Source: DATEVL01 sp035471625 (GTDB lineage Bacteria; Chloroflexota; Anaerolineae; Anaerolineales; E44-bin32). Taken from it: 28,516 bases of DNA. Position numbers and translations under genes: made by a program. Position 1 is the first letter of the stretch. Each line of letters opens with the position of its first letter. The stretch spans positions 1 to 28,516 of the forward strand of contig DATIPT010000107.1 in the NCBI GenBank assembly GCA_035471625.1. The letters are read 5' to 3'. Below are positions 15,314-24,758 of the stretch, piece after piece. The notes under the pieces were generated by a model. The model had not been told where the DNA came from. It was given only the letters and a program-made list of their open reading frames with translations, and searched no databases.

Positions 15314-15397
15314 GGTTCAGGTGGTGCGTGCGACTGGAAGCGAAGGCGAACCGACGAACTGAATAGGGCAATGCCCGCACAGACGCCCCTGCCACGC

Positions 15398-15427
15398 GGC
15401 CCGGCGATGTGCTGGGCCGGTTCTTTT
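15398..15427 (+). terminator. Terminator-like hairpin inside the 16S-23S spacer
   Basis: GGCCCGGC (15398-15405) pairs with GCTGGGCC (15411-15418, one G-T) around GATGT and is followed by GGTTCTTTT. It could attenuate transcription between tRNA-Ala and 23S unless antitermination overrides it. Confidence 0.5.
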
Positions 15428-15526
15428 CCAAAGGCAAGCTCGACCCCTCCTCTCCGCGCCGCCCTCGGCGGCCCGGAGACGAGTGGCCGAAGCCACTCCC
15501 CTCCGCCCGACGGCGGACGGGGGCGT

Positions 15527-15541
15527 ACCTTAACAACTGAA
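15527..15541 (+). promoter_or_regulatory. boxA-like site before 23S
   Basis: ACCTTAACAACTGAA is identical to the copy in the 16S leader (13324-13338). A second boxA in the 16S-23S spacer is also known in E. coli rRNA operons. Confidence 0.65.
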
Positions 15542-15578
15542 TCGCGGCATCTGAAGAACATCTAGTTCTCCGCATCAC
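15535..15578 (+). other. 23S processing stem, 5' arm
   Basis: The continuous arm pairs in two blocks. 15547-15578 pairs with 18573-18604 (28 Watson-Crick pairs, 2 G-U, 2 mismatches), and 15535-15548 pairs perfectly with 18698-18711. The 3' arm is split by 93 nt of heptad repeat. Confidence 0.85.
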
Positions 15579-15580
15579 GT

Positions 15581-18573
<2,993 letters not shown>

Positions 18574-18604
18574 TGATGCGGAGAACCAGGTGTTCTTCGG
18601 AAGC

Positions 18605-18697
18605 AGCGGTCAGAAGTCAGCCAACAAGGAATCAGCCTCGCCGCAGCTAGCGGCCCAGGGCTGATCGCTGAAAGCTGACGGCTGAGAGCTGCCGCAG
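18605..18697 (+). repeat. Inverted heptad-repeat element 3, inside the 23S trailer
   Basis: Five head-to-tail 7-nt units, GCTGATC GCTGAAA GCTGACG GCTGAGA GCTGCCG (18660-18694), are preceded by opposite-orientation TCAG and TCAGCC units (18610-18637). The element lies exactly between the two blocks of the 3' arm of the 23S processing stem. Confidence 0.75.
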
Positions 18698-18739
18698 GCC
18701 GCGATTCAGTTGGACAATCGAATAGCGTTTGTGAAAACG

Positions 18740-18861
<122 letters not shown>

Positions 18862-18909
18862 CTTTTCTCTTCCCCGGCCCGGCCGGCATCCCCCGATGAT
18901 CCCCCCAGA

Positions 18910-20892
18910 GTGAACCCGCCCCGCCTACCCCGCACCCGATCAAGCCGGGCGACGTGGGGCCCCCTCGTGGTCCTCGTCGCGGTGAACCTCGCGATCGCGC
19001 TCGTGGTCGTCTCCCATTACGGCCAGTCGACCGACGAACGCAACAATATCGAATTCGCCCGGCAGACCTTGCTCTCCTATGCGCACCCGGAGCGACCCTA
19101 CCTCGACCCTCTTCGAGAAGACAAGGGTCCTTTCTATCTGATGCTCTGGTTCGGCGTCGGGGAGTGGCTGGGGCGCACGGTGCCGCCATGGGAGCTCGTC
19201 GACGGCCGGCATTTCGTCAACTTCCTGGCCTTCCAACTCGCCGTCATCTCGATCTACGCCCTTTCGGTCAAGTTGGTCCCCCCGCTGCCGGCCCTTGCAG
19301 CGACCCTGCTGTTCGAAACCCAGCCGCTCTTCTGGGGACACGCCTTCATCAACCAGAAAGACTCCCCGTTCATGGCGTTGTTTGCCGCATCGGTCGCGCT
19401 GGGGTTGGCCATGGCGGACCGCCTCGGCCAGCCCCCGTCGGAAGGACCCCCAGCACGGGGTGAGGGTCGCCGACCGGCGTTCCGCCTGATCGCCGCAGAG
19501 GCCTGGCGGCGTGATCCAGCGCGGGGGTTCAAGGCCGTCGCCCTCTTCTTCGTTCTGGCGCTTGTTGTTCCAACGACCCGGATCCTGCTCGAGGGACCGA
19601 TCCGGGCAGCGACCGATCGCCTGGTTCGCTCTGCCTACCGTGGGGAGGCCTGGACGCCGATCAACCAGGTCTTCCGGCGGCTGGCCGAGAACGCCGCGGC
19701 CGTCGACCCGGCGGCGTATGTCCAGCGGACCGATCGCCTGGTTGATCTCGGGACCCTTCTTCTGTCGGTTGTGATGCTGGTGGTCGCGGCCTCCATCGTC
19801 TGGCGGACATGGACCGGGAGCCGAGGCATTGGCCGAGCCTTTGTGCGAGATCTGTGGGAGGGGATCGCGACGCCGTTGCCCCGGATCTTGTTCCCCGCGG
19901 CGATGGTCTTGGGGATGACGATCGCCGTTCGGTCGGTCGGGCTGTATGCCGGGCTCCTGGCCGTGGGATACGCCGTCGCACGCGGCGGCCCGCGGGTCAT
20001 CGTCCCGCTGGCCATCTACGTCGGCGCCGCTGGATTGGTGGCTATTCTCCTCTGGCCTCAGTTGTGGCTCGATCCGGCGGCGATGTTCGCGGGGAGCCTC
20101 TCGCGCACGCTCCAGTTCCCCGGAGTCCACCAGACCTTGTTTGAAGGCGTCGCCCTCGCCTCCGACGACCTGCCCCGATGGTATCTGCCGGAGTTGATGG
20201 CGATTCAATACACCCTTCCCGGGATCTTCTTCATCTTGATCGGGCTCTGGGTCGCCGTCCGACGTGTGAGGCGGTGCGACCCGAAGACCGGACGCCTGGC
20301 GGTCCTCCTGCTGTGGCCGCTGGCCCCCTTCCTCGCCACCGTCGTCTTCCGGTCGCCGATCTACAACTACACCCGGCAAGTCCTCTTCATGATGCCGCCG
20401 CTATTCGTCCTGACCGCCCTAAGCATCGATCCGGTCCTGCGGGCTGTCCGGGCCAAGGGAGCGGCGGCGGCGATGGTGGCTGTCTTGATCGCCCCTGGTG
20501 TTTGGGCGATCGCCAACCTGCATCCCTACGAATATGGATACTTCAACGAATTGGTAGGCGGGGTGCGCGGCGCGTACGGGCGATTCATGTCCGATTACTG
20601 GTGCACATCCTTCCGTGAAGCCATGCGGTATGTCAACGATGTAGCGCCGCCTTCGGCGCGTGTGGCGGTGAGCGGAGCTGAGGGCAGTGCGGTTCCATTC
20701 GCAAGAGGGGATCTCGTTCTCAAGGATGAATCGGAGATCGAGCTTGATCCCAGTTTCCGACCCGTTCTGGTCCTGGCGTGCAACTGGGCAACGGTGGACC
20801 CAGACTTCTTCCCGCAGGCTCCTGTGCTCTACGCAGTGGAGCGGGCTGGAGTGCCACTGGCGGTTGTGAAGCAGCTGGGACCTCTAGAATAG
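18910..20892 (+). CDS. GT-C fold glycosyltransferase-like membrane protein (PMT/GT39-like)
   Basis: 660 residues. A basic N-terminus is followed by a first membrane helix (about 17-36) and then an external loop with STDERNN, where Asp42-Glu43 matches the acidic motif after the first helix in GT39/PMT-type enzymes. Many further helices follow. The loop HAFINQKDSPFM (145-156) resembles the second acidic loop of the same group. Such enzymes transfer sugars from polyprenyl-phosphate donors outside the membrane. A loop of about 75 residues (around 165-300) and a soluble C-terminal part (from about 550) flank the core. The GTG 18910 start has no clear Shine-Dalgarno. The gene begins 48 nt after 5S, with no promoter visible. 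Confidence 0.82.
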   Translation: MNPPRLPRTRSSRATWGPLVVLVAVNLAIALVVVSHYGQSTDERNNIEFARQTLLSYAHPERPYLDPLREDKGPFYLMLWFGVGEWLGRTVPPWELVDGRHFVNFLAFQLAVISIYALSVKLVPPLPALAATLLFETQPLFWGHAFINQKDSPFMALFAASVALGLAMADRLGQPPSEGPPARGEGRRPAFRLIAAEAWRRDPARGFKAVALFFVLALVVPTTRILLEGPIRAATDRLVRSAYRGEAWTPINQVFRRLAENAAAVDPAAYVQRTDRLVDLGTLLLSVVMLVVAASIVWRTWTGSRGIGRAFVRDLWEGIATPLPRILFPAAMVLGMTIAVRSVGLYAGLLAVGYAVARGGPRVIVPLAIYVGAAGLVAILLWPQLWLDPAAMFAGSLSRTLQFPGVHQTLFEGVALASDDLPRWYLPELMAIQYTLPGIFFILIGLWVAVRRVRRCDPKTGRLAVLLLWPLAPFLATVVFRSPIYNYTRQVLFMMPPLFVLTALSIDPVLRAVRAKGAAAAMVAVLIAPGVWAIANLHPYEYGYFNELVGGVRGAYGRFMSDYWCTSFREAMRYVNDVAPPSARVAVSGAEGSAVPFARGDLVLKDESEIELDPSFRPVLVLACNWATVDPDFFPQAPVLYAVERAGVPLAVVKQLGPLE

Positions 20893-20987
20893 GCTCACGG
20901 GAGACCAGGCCAGTGCTCGTCACTTATTGGCGCCAAGACAGCCCTGTTTGACAGGTCTCTGTAAGCCGCCTTCCGGCGTCCCCAGCC

Positions 20988-20993
20988 TACAAT
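20988..20993 (+). promoter_or_regulatory. Possible -10 box of the response regulator gene
   Basis: TACAAT lies 39 nt before ATG 21033. The only good TTGACA nearby (20948-20953) is 34 nt upstream, too far to pair with it. Confidence 0.4.
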
Positions 20994-21032
20994 GAAAGCA
21001 TCGCTTCCATATGTTGCTGAGCCGGGGGTTGG

Positions 21033-21446
21033 ATGAACCGATCCGCCGTTCTGGTTGTTGACGATGAGGTCCCCTACACCGGGGTCCTGCAGGAGATTCT
21101 GAACTCCTACGGCCTGAATGCCGTCATCTCCCATCGCGCCGACCACGCCCTGGCGATCCTCGACAGCCTGGAGCCGCGCCTGATCCTGCTCGATATGATG
21201 ATGCCCGAGATGGACGGGCTGTCGATGCTTCGGCATATCCGGTCTCGTCCGGGCTTTAAGGACACCCCGGTGATCATGGTCTCGGCAAAGGTCCTGCCGG
21301 ATGAGAAGAAGTCCGCCTTCAAGGCCGGCGCCACGGCCTTCCTCGCCAAACCCTTCTCGGCCCGCGAACTGCGGGCAGCCATCCGACCCTTCGTTCAGAT
21401 CCCGGACACGGGCATCCTGAACGCGGACACTCGGCCCACGCGCTAG
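21033..21446 (+). CDS. Single-domain response regulator (receiver only)
   Basis: 137 residues forming one CheY-like receiver domain. The acidic pair Asp10-Asp11 (VVDDE), phospho-acceptor Asp54 in ILLDMMMPEMDG, Ser84 and Lys106 (AKPFSA) are all present, so it should be phosphorylatable. No output domain follows; the last ~20 residues are an unstructured tail. No histidine kinase lies nearby, so its partner is unknown. ATG 21033 follows a G-rich stretch (GGGGGTTGG). The flanking genes give no hint of a pathway. Confidence 0.93.
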   Translation: MNRSAVLVVDDEVPYTGVLQEILNSYGLNAVISHRADHALAILDSLEPRLILLDMMMPEMDGLSMLRHIRSRPGFKDTPVIMVSAKVLPDEKKSAFKAGATAFLAKPFSARELRAAIRPFVQIPDTGILNADTRPTR

Positions 21447-21483
21447 ACTCCCCTGCAACGGAATCGGCTGTCACCCGCAGCCC

Positions 21484-21512
21484 TTGAAACCTCGGAGACA
21501 TCCGGCTACCCT
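21484..21512 (+). promoter_or_regulatory. Promoter of the DUF3054 gene, leaderless geometry
   Basis: TTGAAA (21484-21489), a 17-nt spacer and TACCCT (21507-21512). The -10 ends 6 nt before ATG 21519, so the start of transcription should fall on the start codon. Confidence 0.65.
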
Positions 21513-21518
21513 CATGCC

Positions 21519-21929
21519 ATGGCGAGTGCCGCGCCGTCCACGCCCTCCCCCAAGGTTTGGCCCGTCCTGATTGGGGATACCCTGGCCTACGCCCTCGTGA
21601 CCGTCCTGGGTTTTGCGACCCACGGCCTGCTCTCGACCTCCCCGGCCTGGCGCTTCCTGGCCACGTTTCTCCCGTTTCTTGGCGCCTGGATCCTGGCCGC
21701 CTTCGCCGTGGGCGCGTACAGGACCGCAACGTTCGTTTCTGCACCCCAGCTCTGGCGCCCGGCGATCGCTGCCCTCTTGGCGGCTCCTCTCGGTGCCGTC
21801 GTGCGCGGGGCGTGGCTGGGAGCGCCGGTGCTTCCCATCTTCGTGGGAATCATGGGTGTCGTCTCGATCGCCGCAGTCCTGGCCTGGAGGGGGCTGCACC
21901 TGATCGTCCGCAGAGCGGCAATCCCCTAG
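21519..21929 (+). CDS. DUF3054 family membrane protein
   Basis: 136 residues with four hydrophobic segments (about 14-38, 45-68, 78-97, 104-124). The order and spacing, with WPVLIGDTLAYALVTVLGFATH near the start and a central FLPFLGAWILAAFAVGAY, match DUF3054 membrane proteins as I know them. Their function is not established. No Shine-Dalgarno precedes ATG 21519, but a promoter with its -10 six bases upstream does, so leaderless translation is likely. It stands alone between the response regulator and the sigma factor, each with its own promoter. Confidence 0.8.
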   Translation: MASAAPSTPSPKVWPVLIGDTLAYALVTVLGFATHGLLSTSPAWRFLATFLPFLGAWILAAFAVGAYRTATFVSAPQLWRPAIAALLAAPLGAVVRGAWLGAPVLPIFVGIMGVVSIAAVLAWRGLHLIVRRAAIP

Positions 21930-21959
21930 GCCCACTCGGGCCGCCGCCGTTCCAGCGGC

Positions 21960-21988
21960 TTGCGACCCCTTCGCGGACGGGCTATCAT
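21960..21988 (+). promoter_or_regulatory. Promoter of the ECF sigma gene, leaderless geometry
   Basis: TTGCGA (21960-21965), a 17-nt spacer and TATCAT (21983-21988), then 6 nt and ATG 21995. The layout is the same as at the DUF3054 gene. It looks like a housekeeping-sigma promoter rather than an ECF-type (AAC...) autoregulatory one. Confidence 0.75.
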
Positions 21989-21994
21989 CCTCGC

Positions 21995-22612
21995 ATGGAC
22001 GAGGCCGGACTGATCTCGGACGCCAAGCGCGGAGACCTCGACGCATTCAACCGCCTCGTCCTCGCACATCAGACCAAGGTCTTCAACCTCGCGTACCGGA
22101 TCAGCGGCGATCCCGACGTGGCCGCCGATGCCACCCAGGAGGCCTTCCTTTCGGCCTACCGAAAGCTGCGCGGCTTCCGGGGTGGATCGTTTCGCGCCTG
22201 GCTCTATCGCATCGTCACCAACGCCTGCTACGACGAACTCCGTCGGCGCAAGCGTCGCCCGGCCGCCTCGATCGAAGCGATCGAAGAGGACTCGGCCTCG
22301 GAGAACGGCGTGGGGTCGATGACGTCTCTCTTTGGAGGGGAGGAGGGCCCCGAGTCTGCCGTTGAGCGATCGGAACTTCGCCGAGCCATCGAACGCTGTC
22401 TCGGCCGCCTTCCCCCCGAATTCCGGACCGTGGTGGTGATGGCCGACATCCTGGCGCTCGATTACAAGGAGGTCGCTGCCTCGGTTGGAGCGCCGATCGG
22501 AACCGTTCGGAGCCGACTGGCCCGGGCCCGCGCCAGACTCCGGGAATGCCTGGAGGCATCCAGGGAACTTTCCATGCCCGGGGAGCGTCTCGCGGATGGG
22601 ATGTCATCGTGA
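21995..22612 (+). CDS. ECF-type RNA polymerase sigma factor
   Basis: 205 residues. Region 2 (about 17-85) includes DAFNRLVLAHQTKVFNLAYR, DATQEAFLSAYRKL and the -10-recognising FRAWLYRIVTNACYDELRRR. A long acidic, flexible linker (90-128) is followed by region 4 (about 132-185) with the helix-turn-helix LDYKEVAASVGAPIGTVRSR. Sigma-1.1, region 1.2 and region 3 are absent, as expected of ECF sigmas. ATG 21995 was chosen as the family start; the longer frame back to 21557 would cover DUF3054. It overlaps the next gene (GTGA, 22609-22612), a typical sigma/anti-sigma pair. Confidence 0.94.
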   Translation: MDEAGLISDAKRGDLDAFNRLVLAHQTKVFNLAYRISGDPDVAADATQEAFLSAYRKLRGFRGGSFRAWLYRIVTNACYDELRRRKRRPAASIEAIEEDSASENGVGSMTSLFGGEEGPESAVERSELRRAIERCLGRLPPEFRTVVVMADILALDYKEVAASVGAPIGTVRSRLARARARLRECLEASRELSMPGERLADGMSS

Positions 22613-23388
22613 GCGGCTTGAGAGATCTGTCGCCGAAGGACCTTGAGCGCCTGTCGGCCTACCTGGATCGGGCGCTGACGCCGTCGGAGACGGCGATCGT
22701 GGAGGCCCGCTTGCGCGTCGAGCCCGGCTTCCGCAAGGCCCTTGAGGAGCTGCGCCAAGTCGTCGTCGCCGTTCGTAGCCTCGAGGAAATCCGCGTCCCG
22801 CGCAACTTCACCCTGCGCCAGGCCGAAGTGAGTCGGCGGGTTGCCTCTGGCTATCCTGCTCTCCGACTGGCCACGGCCCTGGCCTCGGCTGCCTTTGTTC
22901 TTCTGAGCGGTCTGAGGCTCTTGTCGCCGCTTGGGGTACGCCTCGCCGCAGCGCCGATGGCCGCCGAACCGCAGTCGGAATTCGCGATGCGGGCCGCCGA
23001 TGCTATCGGGACGGAAGAAGCTTCGGCAGCCGAGCCGGAGGTAGCCCTGCCGGCGGAAGTCCCTTTGGCGACCGGCCTGCCGGACACCCTCGGCGCAACG
23101 GCCGCCGGGGAAGCGCAGGCACCTGGCACTCCGACGGCCGCCGCGACGGCAGCCCTCAAGACCGATGACTGCGCCGATTGCCCTCCGGCCCCCGCCCTAG
23201 AGAGCGGCGCCATGGAGGCGCGGCCAACGGGGACCCCGATCCCCGACACCGACTTGGCGACGAACGAGGTGGCGCAAGCTCGTGTCGCGGGTGCGGCATT
23301 CTCCTGGCTGGCGGCTGCCCAGTGGGGCTTCGGGCTGGTGGCGGCATCCCTACTCGTCGTGACCCTCGTGGTTCGGCGTCGCAGCTGA
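22609..23388 (+). CDS. Likely membrane-bound anti-sigma factor
   Basis: 259 residues from GTG 22609, which overlaps the sigma stop. The cytoplasmic N-terminal domain (1-80), with LERLSAYLDRALTPSETAIVEARLR, has the shape of an anti-sigma helical domain, but the zinc motif HxxxCxxC is absent. A membrane segment follows (about 83-108), then a long Ala/Pro/Thr-rich external region (110-230) and a second hydrophobic segment near the C-terminus (about 233-255), followed by RRRS. The gene order and overlap make a regulator of the adjacent sigma factor the best guess. The two-membrane-segment layout with a low-complexity loop is less usual. Confidence 0.8.
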   Translation: MSGLRDLSPKDLERLSAYLDRALTPSETAIVEARLRVEPGFRKALEELRQVVVAVRSLEEIRVPRNFTLRQAEVSRRVASGYPALRLATALASAAFVLLSGLRLLSPLGVRLAAAPMAAEPQSEFAMRAADAIGTEEASAAEPEVALPAEVPLATGLPDTLGATAAGEAQAPGTPTAAATAALKTDDCADCPPAPALESGAMEARPTGTPIPDTDLATNEVAQARVAGAAFSWLAAAQWGFGLVAASLLVVTLVVRRRS

Positions 23389-23390
23389 CT

Positions 23391-23903
23391 GTGGCCGAGC
23401 GGCTCATCCGGTTCTGCCTGGCTTGCGGACAGCCGCTTGAGGAGCGCCCTTCCTTCGGCCGCCTCCGGCCGGTCTGCACAGGCTGCGGCCGGACTCACTT
23501 CGTGGAACCCAAGGTCGCCGCCGGTGTGTTGGCCACGAAAGACGGGGCGGTGCTTCTGGTGCAGCGAGCGCTCGAGCCGGAGCAAGGTCGGTGGACGCTG
23601 CCGGCAGGCTTCGTCGACGCCGGGGAGGACGCGCGCCAGGCGGCTGCACGCGAGTGCCTGGAAGAGACCGGTCTTGAGGTCGCCGTCTCCGAGGTCCTCG
23701 ACGTCTATTCCGGGAGAGAGCACGCGCAAGGCGCGGATATCGTTATCGTCTTCCACGGAGTCATCCGGGGAGGGAGTTTGCGCCCCGGTGACGACGCGCA
23801 GAGCGCGGCCTTCTTCCTCCCTGACCAGATTCCACCCTTGGCGTTCGAGGCTACCCGACGGTCGATCGAACGCTGGCAAGGCGGATCCCCCGCCTGGCCC
23901 TGA
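23391..23903 (+). CDS. Nudix hydrolase with N-terminal zinc ribbon
   Basis: 170 residues. A zinc ribbon (Cys9, Cys12, Cys29, Cys32) precedes the Nudix domain. The Nudix box GFVDAGEDARQAAARECLEE (73-92, continuing TGL) has the catalytic REcLEE. The layout resembles NUDT/NudC-like and ADP-ribose pyrophosphatase-type enzymes that hydrolyse nucleoside diphosphates linked to another moiety; the exact substrate cannot be told. The GTG at 23391 begins 2 nt after the anti-sigma stop, so translation is probably coupled; no strong Shine-Dalgarno is visible. Confidence 0.9.
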   Translation: MAERLIRFCLACGQPLEERPSFGRLRPVCTGCGRTHFVEPKVAAGVLATKDGAVLLVQRALEPEQGRWTLPAGFVDAGEDARQAAARECLEETGLEVAVSEVLDVYSGREHAQGADIVIVFHGVIRGGSLRPGDDAQSAAFFLPDQIPPLAFEATRRSIERWQGGSPAWP

Positions 23904-23917
23904 TCCGCGCTTTCGGA

Positions 23918-23926
23918 TGCTATAAT
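23918..23926 (+). promoter_or_regulatory. Extended -10 promoter of trmD
   Basis: TGCTATAAT has a perfect TATAAT (23921-23926) with the TGn extension, which can compensate for the poor -35. It starts a leader of about 67 nt before ATG 24000. Confidence 0.75.
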
Positions 23927-23963
23927 GCGCGCCCGGCCCTTTGCAGGGTCGATTGTTTTGTGC

Positions 23964-23994
23964 ATGGTCGCTGAAGACCATTCACACGTGGTCT
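23964..23994 (+). promoter_or_regulatory. Alternative hairpins in the trmD leader
   Basis: ATGGTC (23964-23969) can pair with GACCAT (23976-23981). AGACCA (23975-23980) can instead pair with TGGTCT (23989-23994). The two hairpins share the middle segment and exclude each other. The second ends 5 nt before the start codon. Confidence 0.5.
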
Positions 23995-23999
23995 GTCCG

Positions 24000-24758
24000 A
24001 TGATCCGCTTTGATGTCTTCACCGTGTTCCCCGAACTCCTGAGGCCCTACCTGGGCGCCAGCATCCTTGGCAGGGCCGTACAGGCGGGACACCTCGAAGT
24101 CCACTTGCATGATCCTCGGGACCACACCGCCGACCGCCACCGCACAACCGACGATGCTCCGTACGGTGGCGGCGGAGGGATGGTGATGAAGCCGGAACCG
24201 ATCTTCGCCGCGGTGCGGGCGGCGCTGGGCGAGGGCCTTTCGAAGACGCCCGTCATCCTCCTCAGCCCGCAAGGGCGGCCGTTGAGCCAGGCGATCGCCC
24301 GGGAGTTGGCCCGAGAGCCTCGGCTGGCGATCGTGTGCGGGCGCTATGAAGGCGTCGACGAGCGGATCCGCACGAATCTGGCGACCGATGAGATCTCGAT
24401 CGGAGACTACGTCGTGACCGGCGGGGAGCTTCCCGCCCTCATCTTGATCGACGCCGTCGCCCGCTGCATCCCCGGCGTGCTGGGCGATGCAGACGCCGCC
24501 GATGATGACTCCCACGCGAGCGGCCTGCTCGAGTACCCACACTACACGCGCCCCCCGGAGTTCGAGGGGTTGCGCGTCCCCGACGTCTTGCTCTCGGGCG
24601 ACCACGCGCGCGTTCGCGCCTGGCGGCGACGCAAAGCGATCGAGCGAACCTGGCGGCGAAGGCCGGATCTGCTAGAGAAGGCCGAGCTGAGCGACGAAGA
24701 CCGGAAGATCCTGGAGGACGTCCGCAAGGATCTGGGAGGGGCGAGCCCTGATGGCTAG
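24000..24758 (+). CDS. trmD: tRNA (guanine-37-N1)-methyltransferase
   Basis: Methylates G37 next to the anticodon, preventing frameshifts. 252 residues, usual length. The start IRFDVFTVFPELL is the canonical TrmD N-terminus, so ATG 24000 is preferred over in-frame codons at 23925 and 23964. SPOUT knot motifs: YGGGGGMVMKPEP (55-67), GRYEGVDERI (114-123), ISIGDYVVTGGELPAL (132-147) and GLLEYPHYTRPPEF (175-188). No Shine-Dalgarno is visible, and the leader can fold in two ways. In many bacteria trmD lies with rpsP, rimM and rplS; none is here. Its stop overlaps the next start by 8 nt. Confidence 0.96.
   Translation: MIRFDVFTVFPELLRPYLGASILGRAVQAGHLEVHLHDPRDHTADRHRTTDDAPYGGGGGMVMKPEPIFAAVRAALGEGLSKTPVILLSPQGRPLSQAIARELAREPRLAIVCGRYEGVDERIRTNLATDEISIGDYVVTGGELPALILIDAVARCIPGVLGDADAADDDSHASGLLEYPHYTRPPEFEGLRVPDVLLSGDHARVRAWRRRKAIERTWRRRPDLLEKAELSDEDRKILEDVRKDLGGASPDG

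Noticed and set aside
18940..20379. 479-codon minus-strand frame opposite the glycosyltransferase gene
   Set aside because: Low-complexity Arg/Asp/Gln composition and no domain; the plus strand encodes a coherent membrane protein.
20948..20993. TTGACA and TACAAT as a promoter pair for the response regulator
   Set aside because: The spacing is 34 nt, twice the normal distance; only the -10 was kept, at low confidence.
23925..23999. N-terminal extension of TrmD from 23925 or 23964
   Set aside because: The first codon overlaps the -10 box and the canonical TrmD start is at 24000.
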